Positions 1-11,034 of a DNA stretch of 64,000 bases are shown here, one piece after another. The notes beneath the pieces are model-generated. The model worked only from the letters and a program-made list of their open reading frames with translations, was not told the origin of the DNA and did no database searches. Each line of letters starts with the position of its first letter. The stretch's first letter is position 1. This DNA comes from Euphorbia lathyris (Eukaryota; Streptophyta; Magnoliopsida; Malpighiales; Euphorbiaceae): the NCBI RefSeq assembly GCF_963576675.1, contig NC_088917.1:19806001-19870000 (forward strand), written 5' to 3'. The translations under genes were made by a program, and so were the position numbers.

Positions 1-38
1 TTTTCTTTATTTTGAAATAATAATAGTATTATTTTCAG

Positions 39-2574
39 TGGACACTGGACGTTGTCAGTTATCGATTTGAAAAAATTTAGAGCTGATTGGTTGGATCCGT
101 TGAGAAGGCGTTTGCCAAAGGCAGATGTATGGATGAATGTTGTGAATGAGTATGTTTTTTGTTTATATTTTGTTTTATAGTTTATTTGATATATAATTAT
201 GTTTTAAGATTAAGATTATGTACCTGATTTTAATGAATTTCATTTTAACAGCGCTATTCTATTATACTCTGAGAATGATCAAATTAAAGTCAAATGGACT
301 GCACTTTTGGTAACTCTTAACTTGTATATTGGTTTTGTACATGTGTGAAATTGTTTAGAACGTAAAGGTTAGATTGATGTACATGATTTAATGTTGTGCT
401 TGTTGTTTTGTAATGCGGTACATGAGAGATATTGTGATGGACAATGATTTGAAGTTTGCTGAAAAGGTATAGTGCACTTATAATAAATGTTTTGTTGCAC
501 TATTTTGAAATTATAGTTTGTTTAATTGTTTTAATTTTTTTATATTTTGTAGTGGAAAAGTAGGTGTGGTATGCAATATAGTCAATTTGATTTGGATGAA
601 GTTCGGAAAGAGTTTATGGAAGAAGTGATAAGAGTAGGAGTTACTAGATTTGATGACTGCTTTGCTGATGATGTTTCTGATAGTAATGCAATGTAAGTGA
701 TATTTAAGAATTTTTGTAATTTAGATCATGTGTAATTTGGAACATATGGTTTATATTTTAGAACATGAGAATAGAATTTAAGAGTATGTGGTTTCTGTTT
801 TGGAACATGGTTAATTTTTTTCCCCTTTTGTTATTTTTTTATGTTGTTAATAGGAGAGTAGACAAAGATGTAGTTGAGAAAGCGCAAGAAGGTGGTGTTG
901 GAAATCGTGCAAAAAGGAGTTGTCTGTATATCTACAGTCTCCATTTTTGGTTGAGTTTGAGCATTTACTAAAGAATATGCTTGGTTCGAGGAGAATGTTG
1001 GTGGAATATGCTTTCTGTAATGGAGACCAACGGTAAGATCTTAATTGAATGTTGTTTGTGTTAATTTGAATTTTCTTTAAGATATATTTATTGTTTTTAT
1101 TTTATTCTGTTTGCTTTTTTTGAAGTGAGTTGTTGTGTAGTGATTGTTTGTCCATAATCAATAGAGAGGAGATTATGACCTTGTCAGGAAAAAAGATTTC
1201 AAAGTTGTCTGTATATTTACAGTCTCCATTTTTGGTTGAGTCTGAGCATTTACTAAAGAATATGCTTGGTTTAAGGAGAATGTTGGTGGAATATGCTTTC
1301 TGTAATGGAGACCCACAGTAAGATCATAATTGAATGTTTTTTGTGTTAATTTGAATTTTCTTTAAGATATACTTATTGTTTTTATTTTATTCTGTTTGCT
1401 TTTTTTGAAGTGAGTTGTTGTATAGTGATTGTTTGTCCACAATCAATAGAAAGGAGATTATGACCTTGTCAGGAAAGAATCATTTGGTTTGTAATGTTGT
1501 TGATGCGTGGTCTCGAATATTGAATTGTGAAAGGAAGAGCAAGGGTCAAACTGTGCATAGATTCTTCTTCTCTACCGTACCATTTGTATGTGTTTTTACT
1601 TTTTGATATTTTGTTTTTTGTTAAAAAGAAATTGAATTATATTAATATGAATGTTGTATTTTTGTATAGGTGTTACTATGTACTGATAATGGAGTTCCTG
1701 GAACTACTAAGTACAGTGAAAGACACAATGCTTTTTTTGATAGGATTAGTTATGAACTTCGTGAGGCTAAAGTAGATAGTTTACAGAGTTATCACTTGGT
1801 AATTATATTAAAAGTAAATTGTGTTTTACTAAATTTTTTGTTTGAAATTATTATGATTGCTAATGGTTTTATCTTTTTAGGTGGTCTTTCCGGTTGTTTA
1901 TGCTGCACATTTCTATCTTTTTGTTATCAACCATTTTACTGGAAAGATAGACGTTATTGATAACAAGGCTCTTGAGAAAGGTGTACAACCTTCTAGTAAA
2001 TATAAGGGTTTTCCAAAGGCTTTGGTAATATTACTCAACTGTTTTTTAGTTTTGTTATTGTGTTCTATATATTTATTGTCATGTTCGGAAAAACTAACTG
2101 TATGTTCTGAATAGTTGATGATATGTTTTAATATTGATAAGATGTTGTTTTATGTTTTCTAGGTGAAAGCATATTCACTTTATGTTAAAAGAGAAAGCCC
2201 TGAGTGTTTGAATGATATCAGTGCTTATAGTGCAAGACATTTGAAGTTGAACTGGAAAGACACAACCAACAATGATGATTGTGGTGTTTTCCTTATGAAG
2301 CATATGGAATCATATTTTGCACAAGATGTTAATAAATGGGATATTGGAGTTGGAGATAATATTGTGAGTTTTTTTTTTTAAATCTTTTTTTATGATAGGC
2401 TGATGTTATTATTTTGAGAATGTTAGTAATATTGATTTTGTAATATTGTAGGTTGATCAGTTGAAGAATTTTAGAGTTGAGTACTGCTGGAGGATTTTGT
2501 CAGATTCTGGAAACAAAGAAGTTGTTGCTGTTAATGAGAAGACATTAAAATGGAAGAATGAACAAATAAAATAA
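39..2574 (+). CDS. Ulp1-like (C48) cysteine protease gene, 5' end outside window
   Basis: A multi-exon gene for a SUMO-protease-like enzyme of the type carried by plant MULEs. I infer exons at 39-149, 252-309, about 416-467, 553-692, 854-1032, 1126-1317, 1411-1585, 1670-1798, 1881-2024, 2163-2363 and 2452-2574, nearly all with GT..AG borders, ending at a TAA. The catalytic core is at the C-terminus: the His in AAHFYLFVINH (about 1905-1937), the Asp in KIDVIDN (about 1944-1964) and the Cys in NNDDCGVFLMKHMESY (about 2267-2314), the right order for family C48. The upstream exons are less conserved, and one is duplicated in tandem. I saw no stop inside the exons I traced. The acceptor of the third exon is unclear. 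Known for the family: removal of SUMO-like modifiers. Whether this transposon copy is active is unknown. Confidence 0.7.
920..1478 (+). repeat. Tandem duplication of 285-bp exon-intron unit in the Ulp1-like gene
   Basis: Unit 1 runs from 920 to 1204 and unit 2 from 1205 to about 1478. They start with the same ttgtctgtata motif exactly 285 bp apart and are nearly identical. Each holds the 3' half of one exon, an intron, and the 5' half of the next exon. The duplication therefore creates a complete extra exon (1126-1317, 192 nt, 64 codons). That exon is in frame and flanked by usable splice sites. Confidence 0.85.
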
Positions 2575-3336
2575 TTTTATATTGTGTAATTGCTGTAAAT
2601 GTTTTTAGCATTGTATTTTGGAATTTTAGAATATTTTTTGTACAAGTATTATAGTTCAGTTAGTTATAATGTGTAATATATATGGGATAGTTATTGTAAT
2701 TTTTGTAAAATATATTGTAGAAGTTTCTGTTGGCAAAGTTTGTGTTTTATTTTTTAACATGTTATATATGTTAGAACATAAGATATATTATTTGGAACAT
2801 AAAACATATTTTTTGGAACATACACGATTTTGATAACAGCAATGAAGTGTAGATTGGATATATTTGTTTAGAGTGGAAAGGTGTGCAGCTTAGAGGCTTG
2901 TTTAACAAAATGTGTAATCATATGGAAATTCATCAGAATAACATGAGAAATTTGAAGTTAAAATGAATCTTGTCATCAAGATTTATGATACATGTCATAA
3001 TGATCATATTTATAATACTTAAAATATGATAATTATGGCACACGTCATAAATTGGATAGAATATAGATAAAAAGATAGAGGAACATGAAATAATTATTAT
3101 ACTTATAATACTTTGAAATATGATAATTATGTCATTGAATGAAATACGGGTAAAAAGATAGAGAAATAAAAATAACAAAATTTAGAGAAATAAAAATAAC
3201 AAATATTCAACTTCTTACATAGAAAAATAATAGTTCTGTGACAATAAATTGTATATTGGAAAGATTAAATCGTTGTTCTAAAACATGTATCATATGTTCT
3301 AAACAATATATCATATGTTCTAAACAATATAAGTGA
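2575..3336. other. Spacer between convergent genes of the MULE
   Basis: AT-rich DNA between the stop of the Ulp1-like gene and the stop of the FAR1-like gene. No coding signal was seen. It contains several copies of the short motif GAACAT (near 2771, 2791 and 2813) and its complement ATGTTC (near 3296 and 3316), the same motif found in introns and flanks elsewhere in this MULE. Confidence 0.6.
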
Positions 3337-6300
3337 TTAGTTGTTCTCTTTTTCTGGACAGTTTCTGCTATCATGGTTAGAAGGCTGTTTACAGACTCTG
3401 CATAACCTTTTTTTTTTCTGGTTTTCCTCAACAGCTTTCTCTCTTTCACTCTTCAATCTTTTATCACTGTTTCCTTTTGGAATATATACACCTGTGCGTT
3501 TGTTCTTTGATATTTTTGGTGCTTTGACATTAATTTCAGTTGGTACACTAGTTCCAATCAACATTTCAATGTCTTGATTTTTTGTAAGAGTTCTGTTTTT
3601 CTCAATGTCTTTTTGAGTGATGTTAGCTTTTAAATCCATTCTGATTCCTTGAAACTTCTTCACAAGATCTTTTATATTTTCCTCATTACCTTGAGCCAAA
3701 TAGACACAAACATTAATCTCTGACCATAGTTGATTCAGCAATGTTTTCTTATCAATTGTAGCAGCACATTCTTCCATAAGATTTCCGTGCAGATTGATGT
3801 TTTTTTTACTTGTTGCTAATGTAGTCCATCTGTTAAGCACATACCTGTTAGGAATTGATTCAAGCATTTTTGCCTTCCAAACCCACACTATATGTCTACA
3901 TGGTAAGCCTTGTCTTTCAAACTTCTTGCACGAATATTTTGTTTCGTCTTCAATGCTGCTGTACATAACCTGAAAGTTTTTTGATGTCCTTTGCTCTTTG
4001 ATAGTGTAAATTTCGAAAGAAGCATTATAAACCTCTTCCTGAAACTCATAAAAGACAGTAGTTGTATAAACATCAGCTCCATGTGTTTCAATACCCATTG
4101 GTGTTTTGCATACAGGTCTTTTATGTTTGGCATCATTGTCATTGTGAGCTTGGTTATGCCTTTGTGCATCCATTGCACTATCAAATCTCAAATAAAATTC
4201 TACAAGACTTAAATGAGAATTTGTAAAAGCAGTGAAAAAGTTGTTCTCGCTCTCTGACCTTGATGTAGTTCTCATAATTCCTCCTAGGAATAAGTCCTTG
4301 AAGCACGCTGGAATCCACATTTTTCTGATTTCAAATATTTGACATAGCCATTCATGTTTTTCCAAATTAAACTCTGAAATGACTGCTTTCCATTTTTCAT
4401 CAAATTCTTCAGGTTCAATCTCAACACTCCAGACAATTGGTTGAATCCTTTTTAAGAAATTGGTTTCTTGCATAATTGCACGACCTATTAAGAAAACCAG
4501 TAAGTAGAACAATCAAAACATACAATTTAATATATTGGAACATACAATTTAATACCTGATCGAAACATATAGTAGAACAATCAAGCAGTAAAAATTTTAA
4601 TTGTAAACAAAGCTTTAGAAGGCTTACCTAATTTATCATTCATCTTTTTCATAATGTGCCACATGCAGAATCTATGTTCTGTTTTTTGGAAAACATTTTT
4701 GATTGCAATCTTCATTGCTGGATCTTGATCTGTTATTAAGCACGTAGGTTCATTGCTTCCCATTGCGTTAAGAAACGTTTTGAAAACCCACTCAAATGAT
4801 GCAATATCTTCTTTAGCAATGAAACAAGCAGCGAACGTAACACATTTTTTGTGGTGGTCTACTCCAGTAAAGGGGCCAAAGATCATGTTATATCTGTGGA
4901 AATAATATACAAATATTTGTAAATAAGAAAATGTTTAAAGGATATAAGAATAAGATTTTAGAACATGCCAATAAGATATTAGAACATGCCAATAAATATT
5001 TAGAACATTGCAATAAGAAATTGGTACATGTAATATAATACCTGTTTGTTTGGTATGTTGTGTCAAAAGATACCATATCACCAAATAGAGCATAATTCTG
5101 TCTACAAATGGGGTCTGCCCATAAAGCTCTGCAGAGATGATCGTCTTCATACATATCAAAGTCGGAAAAAAGCAGACCATAGAAGTTTTTTCTTGCTGAA
5201 AATGTCAATAAACATTTGGGCATCTGACTCATAAATGTAAGCTTTTAAATCTCTGTGGAAGTTTTTGAAATCTTGCTTAGAAGTAGACCTGGCAATTATC
5301 GTGTTTCGTGTCAAAATCGTGTTATCTCATATTTATGTTCCATATGGTTTTATATGTTATAAATGCTAGAAAAATGATTTTCGTGTCAATCGTGTCGTGT
5401 CAGTCGGGTTGGCTCTGTAATCGTGTTTTCGTGTCAGAAATTGCCACCTCTACTTAGAAGCTCCTACATTGTTGTATCCTCCAACATTTTCTTTTATTTG
5501 TCTGTATGTTCTTACGGGTCCGATATTCATCTACACAAAACACATGAACAGATTTTATAAGGAAAGTAAATACAATTTGAAAACATTGTAGATGTTGTTA
5601 GGAAAGTAAATTTAGAATATGACTCACCTTAGAATTATCAACAATCAACTTCTTGTGTAGTATTGTCAGTTTTCTTCGCTGTTTTTGAAATTTCATACAG
5701 CGTGAACTGTAAAGTGGGTGTGTATATTCCTCTTTAAACGAAAGACAATATATTTTCCATCATTGCATTACTTTAAAACAATTTGTGCTTGGCATCCAAC
5801 ACGTGTGATTAATCTTCTTCTCGGTTTTTGTCCTTCAGTATCTTCAACATTTTTTTTTCTGCTTATGGCCTGCTTTATTGCACAAACAGGATTGAAAAAT
5901 CACAACATTTGTGTTCTTTCTTTTTTTAACTGTAGATTTTCTAATATTAAATCATGCTTCAGTGGCATATGCTTTGTAAAATTCAATACCCTCATCAATA
6001 GTATTAAATTTTGTTCCTACAATAGGTATTTTTTCCGGAGATTAACATGACTTCCATTCTTTTGTTCCTCCAGGAGTCAGCACAATTTCTACTTGTGGAG
6101 TGTAGGATATAATTGCAGTGGAAGAATCATTTGGCTGCTCTTCATTTGACACTGCATTTAAGTGCAATTATGGAACATATGTGATAATATATAGCACATA
6201 TGAACAATTGTTTAGAACATGAGGTACAGTTTGAAGAACGTAGTGAACTCTATATTTCAATATACTCAATTTTATTTTTTTAACAATTTTTACAACTAAT

Positions 6301-6560
6301 TATAAAACGATTAATATGTACTATTATCTATAGAACACATGAACAATTATTTAGAACAAGATTTTTTAGATTATGAAGAGCAGAGAAATTATGAAGAACA
6401 CATGTACATCTTTCAATAGTTGAAGACAGAGAAATTTCATGATTATCATCATTCTCCTGTAGATCATTGTCTATTATTTCATGCAATTCCATTGTTTCGG
6501 AATAGAATCTGAATGATTTCCAATCTGTTTCAGATTTAAGCAATTTCTGAATAATTATAA
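3337..6560 (-). pseudogene. FAR1/FRS-type MULE transposase, disrupted
   Basis: A FAR1-family MULE transposase on the minus strand. Inferred exons are 3337-4484, 4628-4893, 5042-5530, 5628-6151 and a short first exon near 6410-6560; the splice phases agree at 4484/4628 and 4893/5042. In protein order: an N-terminal FAR1 zinc-binding region (5628-6151, with FYKAYATEA and GQKPRRRLITRVGC), the MULE transposase domain (DMVSFDTTYQTNR with the first Asp; LITDQDPAM with the second Asp), a SWIM-like segment (KFERQGLPCRHIVWVWK, about 3875-3935) and a C-terminal zinc-knuckle-like CRVCKQPSNHDSRNC. It is broken: TAA and TGA codons interrupt the FAR1 region (about 6031 and 5960), and a MITE splits exon 5042-5530 at 5284-5452. 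The usual first Cys of the SWIM motif reads Tyr. It is probably dead as a transposase; it could only act with help from another copy. Confidence 0.8.
5284..5452. mobile_element. hAT-type MITE inserted in the transposase exon
   Basis: A 169-bp element with terminal inverted repeats TAGACCTGGCAAT / ATTGCCACCTCTA, rich in internal cgtgtcgtgtc-type motifs. It is flanked by a perfect 8-bp target duplication, CTTAGAAG (5276-5283 and 5453-5460), as expected for hAT. Removing it and one duplication copy leaves a continuous FAR1 reading frame across the site, so the insertion is later than the gene. Confidence 0.9.
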
Positions 6561-6988
6561 ACATAAAAAACAGAACACAATTTAATATTCATTTATAGTT
6601 GTTGGAGATAAAATTACCTGATTGATGCTATTTCTTTGATTTTTTTCTTAATCTGATTTGCGATTTCAGATTATTTTTGGAGTGTTTAATAACGGAACGA
6701 CGAGGAAGGAGGTCGATCTAATTGACGATGATGAAGAACGATGATGGAGAAGATGATGGAGAACGATGATGGAGAAGATGATGGAGATCGCTGATGAAGA
6801 ACGATGATGGAGAAGATGTGAGGGATTTGAGCGTTTTTTGACCGTGATTTTGCTGAGAGTGATTTGCGCGATTTGTTGATTGGAATAGCAGGTGTTTTGT
6901 AGAATGACCAAAATGGTGTAGTTTTAATTGGTTCTCACCTGTGAAAGTGTCCTCATCCAAGGGAGGGTTCTCACTTGATCCCTCCCCT
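6561..6988. other. MULE right terminus with GATGGAGAA repeats
   Basis: The 5' flank of the transposase gene. From about 6720 to 6820 there is a degenerate tandem array of gatgatggagaa/gaacgatgatg units, open in two minus-strand frames but only as Ser/His-rich low complexity. The stretch 6900-6988 is the presumed terminal repeat region, and a (TA)n run follows at about 6989-7010. Confidence 0.5.
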
Positions 6989-7189
6989 ATATATATATAT
7001 ATATATATACATATTATAATTTATAAATATAAATTAATTATATTTTTACGAGATGATATAAATTAATTTATTTTGGATTTGACAATTAGTTTATTAGAAT
7101 TTTTCCAAACTTATTAAGTATTGTGTTGTGTGTACTATTTTTTATTAAGAAAAGTTGGTGTGATATTTTAATTGTATTTTTTTTAATAT

Positions 7190-7372
7190 ACAGATGGGCT
7201 TGGACGGGCGGGTTTGGTTTTTATATTTTAGACTCGAGCTCAGCCCGACTCTGAGTCCGACTCAATTTATTGCGGACTGGGCTGAACTTGAGCTCGCCAG
7301 GTTTTATAAAAAGCCTGACAGACACGGTCCGAGCTCGACCCATGTCCAGGTCTAGTTTTAACCCATAAAGAT
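7190..7372. mobile_element. Candidate short TIR element (GGCTTGGAC family)
   Basis: A locally GC-rich block in AT-rich DNA. Its outer ends are related in inverted orientation (gggcttggacgggcggg on the left; complement of cccatgtccaggtct on the right, about 10 of 15 positions matching). Inside are repeated 'gactcgagctcagcccg'-like words. No target duplication could be fixed, so the class is uncertain; hAT is the likeliest. Confidence 0.35.
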
Positions 7373-7924
7373 GTATATTAGTCCTAGCTCCAAACTTTTT
7401 GTGCCGGATGTATTAATTATATGTATAGTCTCAATTATTGGGTTAATTAGAGGAGAAAACTTAAATTAAAAAGAAAAAGAGAGAAGAATAGACACATGTT
7501 CAAATAAATCTATTGAAGTAGAGTGATTATGTGTTGGATGGAGAATTTTGCACCATATAAAATGAATGAATATTATATATTATGAACATTTGCCATTGTG
7601 TGGTTGGGCATCCAACACATATATTATGGATCAAACATTATTAATAAATAAATGATTTATTTTTATATCTTTTGCAAAGACTTTGGATTTATAATATATA
7701 ATCACAATTAATGTTGTTGTCACAGAATTGACCTCAAAACAAAACTTAATTATCCAGGGAAAAGTGAAGCCTACTACTCTTTCTGGTACTAGTCACTTTT
7801 CATTAATAATTCAATTAGTAGATATTTATTCTAATTTTATAAAATTTTGGTTGGTTGATTTGGCACTCTGCTCATATAACATTGGATTTAATTTCAGACT
7901 TAATGCATCATCACTTCTATATTT
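7373..7924. other. AT-rich DNA, nothing recognised
   Basis: No coding, RNA or repeat signal that I can support. Short open frames here have no recognisable features. Confidence 0.5.
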
Positions 7925-8047
7925 AGAGAGGTTTATATTTGTTTTCCCACTCTAAAATTGAGATTTTAAGTATTTGGTTAAATACATTTTGCTTTTTGGA
8001 AAACTGTTTTTTCAACAGCAACAGCAAATTGTAACAACAAATAGTAA
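7925..8047 (+). mobile_element. hAT-like MITE fragment, copy 1
   Basis: The stretch reads gattttaagtatttggtta, then gctttttggaaaactg, then a CAACAGCAACAGCAAA-type tail. The same order occurs at 12110-12925 and, inverted, at 63735-64000. It is the shortest and most decayed of the three copies in the window, and no target duplication was found. Confidence 0.55.
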
Positions 8048-8950
8048 GTAAACCAACTCCAATTTACCCTCTAAACCTATCGAGTGCATTTTTAGCTGAC
8101 TAAATTTGTTCAACTCTAAAAATCTACATGCCAGAAAAAGATATAATTTTTACAAATTAAAATATGCATTACTTTAAATAAATTCACATGGCAATAAATT
8201 ACTTAAAAACAAGTTCAAAAAACAATACGTTATTTTAAATAAATTCAAATGGTCAATATGTTACTTTAAACAAATTCAAAATGTTAACGAGAAACTTTAT
8301 AAGTTCAAGATCAATATCAGTGAGTCATTTATATATTAGGCATTACTTTTATTTTTGCAGATTAGAAGCATGTTTCACATTACATATTATATATTTTTAT
8401 TTTTTCTGGATAAGTAATTTATTAGTTCCAATATTTTAATCTAATATATTGTTTAATTCTCGTATTGTTAAAAAACATATTATGAGATCCTTAACAATAA
8501 AAATTCATCTAAAATTGCGGTAATGACAATGCATTTAAAAACTTTATCTTCAATTTTGAACCGATAGAATGAGTGAGTATTATGCTGACAAGCATGAAAA
8601 GAGAGGTTAGAGTTTGACGTGAGTTGTGAAAGATATGAGAGATGTGTTAAATATTCTAATTCATAAAAACCGATAGTTTAGTAAATTTTTATGTCACTAA
8701 GAGTAAAAAAAAACTCAATAATAAATAGAATGACCAAATTATTGACGGTGAAAAATATTAGAAACTTCATAATGTATTTTTGGAAATACAAAAAAAACTA
8801 ATCAGACAAAAAATTTAGGATTAATAAATTATTTATTTTATTTTAAGTAATTTTTTGAGTAGATAATAAAATAGAAAAATTATTTGTTATAATTACAGGA
8901 TACTGATATATAACTTCATAACTTCAAGTATGTATACAAGGAAACTTTCA
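8048..8950. other. AT-rich DNA with short degenerate tandem repeats
   Basis: No gene seen. Between about 8165 and 8285 three degenerate units of roughly 45-55 bp share 'ttactttaaataaattcaaatgg'-like text. The rest is unremarkable. Confidence 0.45.
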
Positions 8951-8959
8951 TATAATTAA

Positions 8960-9413
8960 GGCTTAATACATCAGTTGCTCCTTGAACTTGTCCAAAATGG
9001 TTGATTGGCCCTCTGAACTTTCAAAGTGTCTCGATAGCTCCCTGAACTTACATAAAATGTTCAGTTAGCCCCCTGAACTTGCGTAAAACGTAATCAATTG
9101 ATCACTCGATTGCAAAAAAGTAAGTTAAATACGGAAAATGTATTACACGCGTCTTAAAAAAAGTAAAACAATCAAGATCGAGGTATTGCGGTTGTAATAT
9201 TAGAGAATACAAGGTTCATAGTTGAGCAAGTAATAACTTCATTTTTATTCTATTATTAAATTATGTAATAACATTTTAAGACACGTGGAATACATCTTCC
9301 GCATTTAACTTACTTTTTTGCAACCGAGTGGTCAATTGATTACGTTTTACACAAGTTCAGGGGGCTAAGTAAACATTTTATGCAAGTTCAGGGGGCAAAT
9401 GATGTATTAAGCC
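8960..9413. mobile_element. MULE-type MITE with 9-bp target duplication
   Basis: A 454-bp element starting GGCTTAATACATCA and ending in its exact complement. The inverted arms extend well over 100 bp with mismatches (the 'ccctgaacttg...cgtaaaacgtaatcaattg' text appears in both arms). It is flanked by a perfect 9-bp duplication TATAATTAA (8951-8959 and 9414-9422). The 9-bp duplication and long arms are typical of Mutator-superfamily non-autonomous elements. No coding capacity. Confidence 0.92.
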
Positions 9414-9422
9414 TATAATTAA

Positions 9423-10314
9423 CCCTTTATAATATTTTGTTGCAAGCTGGTGATTGAATGTTTTGTATTGTATGGGCTTTGTTAATGGGCTTTTGTCGAC
9501 TAGTCCAAACCTGATGGTGTAGCCCAAAATATCATGAGGAAATTACACTAAACATCACATGCAAAATGTAAATAGCCCAAATTTCATATTACCACGGCTC
9601 AATGGAAACTTTTTTAAGAGATATTTATAGGGAGATTCAGATTTTTAAAACAATATGCAATTACGCTAGATTTCAAGTTCGAGTTTAAGCACACATAAAA
9701 ATTTTTAATTAAAAGATGATCCATCTAATTGAAAAATCGGACAAAACTATATAAAAAACTCAAACTTATATTTATTATTATTTTTTAGTTATAAATAATA
9801 TTTTTATGATTTTTTTGTTATTTCTGATTTACATTATTACCATCAAGAAAATTATACATAGTTGCTCAAGTACCACGTCTTGCATGTGTTGAATTAATAA
9901 GTTGATATCACGTCATATATTTTAAGGTCTAAAATTTATATATAAAAAAAATCACTTAAACAATTATTTGATACTTGATTTTAAGGATTGTGGTATTTGG
10001 TTTTAGAGACTGAAAAGAAATTGATTTGATTCTCCTGCCAATTCAGTTCATCCAGAACAGATTCCAAGGAGCCCGTGACCAAGGTTGATGGCTCGAAGAA
10101 CAAACGTGGATTTCGGAGTCAAGAAGGAGTTTGAAAACCCAACAAAGCCAAAGAGTCATCTCAAGAAAGAGGAAAAAGAAAAATAGGAAGATAAATTATA
10201 AGTTCGATTGTTTTCACTTAGTTTAGTGATTAACTAAATAAATTTATTACGTTGGATGTAAGACTTATTAGAATTTTAGGATGAAAATTAAAATTATAGA
10301 AAAACACTTAAACG
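9423..10314. other. AT-rich DNA, nothing recognised
   Basis: No coding or repeat structure that I can support between the two MULE-type MITEs. A short GC-richer stretch near 10020-10170 has no long open frame. Confidence 0.45.
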
Positions 10315-10328
10315 TAATAAGTTTAGAT

Positions 10329-10346
10329 TTTTTTTTTTTGAAAAGA
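10329..10346 (-). mobile_element. Poly(A)-only retro-insertion with 14-bp target duplication
   Basis: Eighteen inserted bases (a T run followed by gaaaaga; on the minus strand a short 3' end plus a poly(A) tail). They are flanked by a perfect 14-bp direct repeat TAATAAGTTTAGAT at 10315-10328 and 10347-10360. It is best explained as an extremely 5'-truncated LINE-mediated insertion. Confidence 0.75.
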
Positions 10347-10380
10347 TAATAAGTTTAGATCTCATTGTAGTTTCATAGAA

Positions 10381-10991
10381 GGCCTAATACACAAATAACC
10401 CTCTGAACTTGTCCAAATGTTGCAACTGCCCCCTCCAACTTTTAATTATAACAACTTACCCCTCAAACTTGTCCAATTGTAAAACATAACCCCTCAAACT
10501 TGTTCAATTGTAAAACAGAACTCCAAATTGTTGACATTGACTGCAATTGAAGAAACACGTGAAATATAAAAGCTGCAAACGCTCGTGGAATATGATAATC
10601 AGATCTTTAGACCCAAAAAAATCAGTATTTAAGTAACTAAATCCTCAATTCTTCAACTTATTCTTCTTCTTTTTGTTATTGCTATTCGTTTTTTTAGTGA
10701 TTTCTTGATTCAAAGTTTTGAGATATTATGTGGGTGAAAATGTGTTTATGTGGAGAAATAGCTCCATTGAAGATTTCATAGCGTGATACGAATTCGGGGA
10801 AACATTTTTACGGTTGCTTCAAGTACGGGGTAAAAAAAATCCTAATTTGGGGTTATGTTTAACAATTGGATAAGTTTGAGGGGTTATATTTTACAATTGG
10901 ACAAGTTTGAGGGGTAAGTTGTTACAATTGAAAGTTGAGGGGGGCAGTTGCAACATTTGGACAAGTTCAGGGATTATTTGTGTATTAGGCC
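10381..10991. mobile_element. MULE-type MITE, second family, with 9-bp target duplication
   Basis: A 611-bp element with perfect 18-bp ends GGCCTAATACACAAATAA and its complement. Inverted arms of at least 130 bp carry a repeated 'cccctcaaacttgtccaattg' theme. The 9-bp duplication TTCATAGAA is exact (10372-10380 and 10992-11000). The centre (about 10560-10800) is unique and has no convincing open frame. The family is related in style, but not in sequence detail, to 8960-9413. Confidence 0.93.
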
Positions 10992-11034
10992 TTCATAGAA
11001 TTACTTTTTTTTGTAAGTATTGTAATAAAGACTT

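Larger units (their letters stand above)
1..6988. mobile_element. Mutator-like element, right-hand part, with Ulp1-like and FAR1-like genes
   Basis: This is a large MULE whose left end lies outside the window. Two genes converge inside it: an Ulp1-type cysteine protease on the plus strand and a FAR1/MULE transposase on the minus strand. The right edge is placed near 6988, where a GC-richer terminal stretch (about 6900-6988, with two 'ggttctcac'-type motifs) gives way to a TA microsatellite. The pairing of MULE transposase genes with captured Ulp1-like protease genes is known from plant MULEs. The terminal inverted repeat and the 9-bp target duplication cannot be confirmed because the left end is missing, so the right boundary is an inference. 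Confidence 0.62.

Noticed and set aside
7728..7955. 75-codon plus-strand frame
   Set aside because: Hydrophobic low-information frame that runs into a MITE; no start context or domain.
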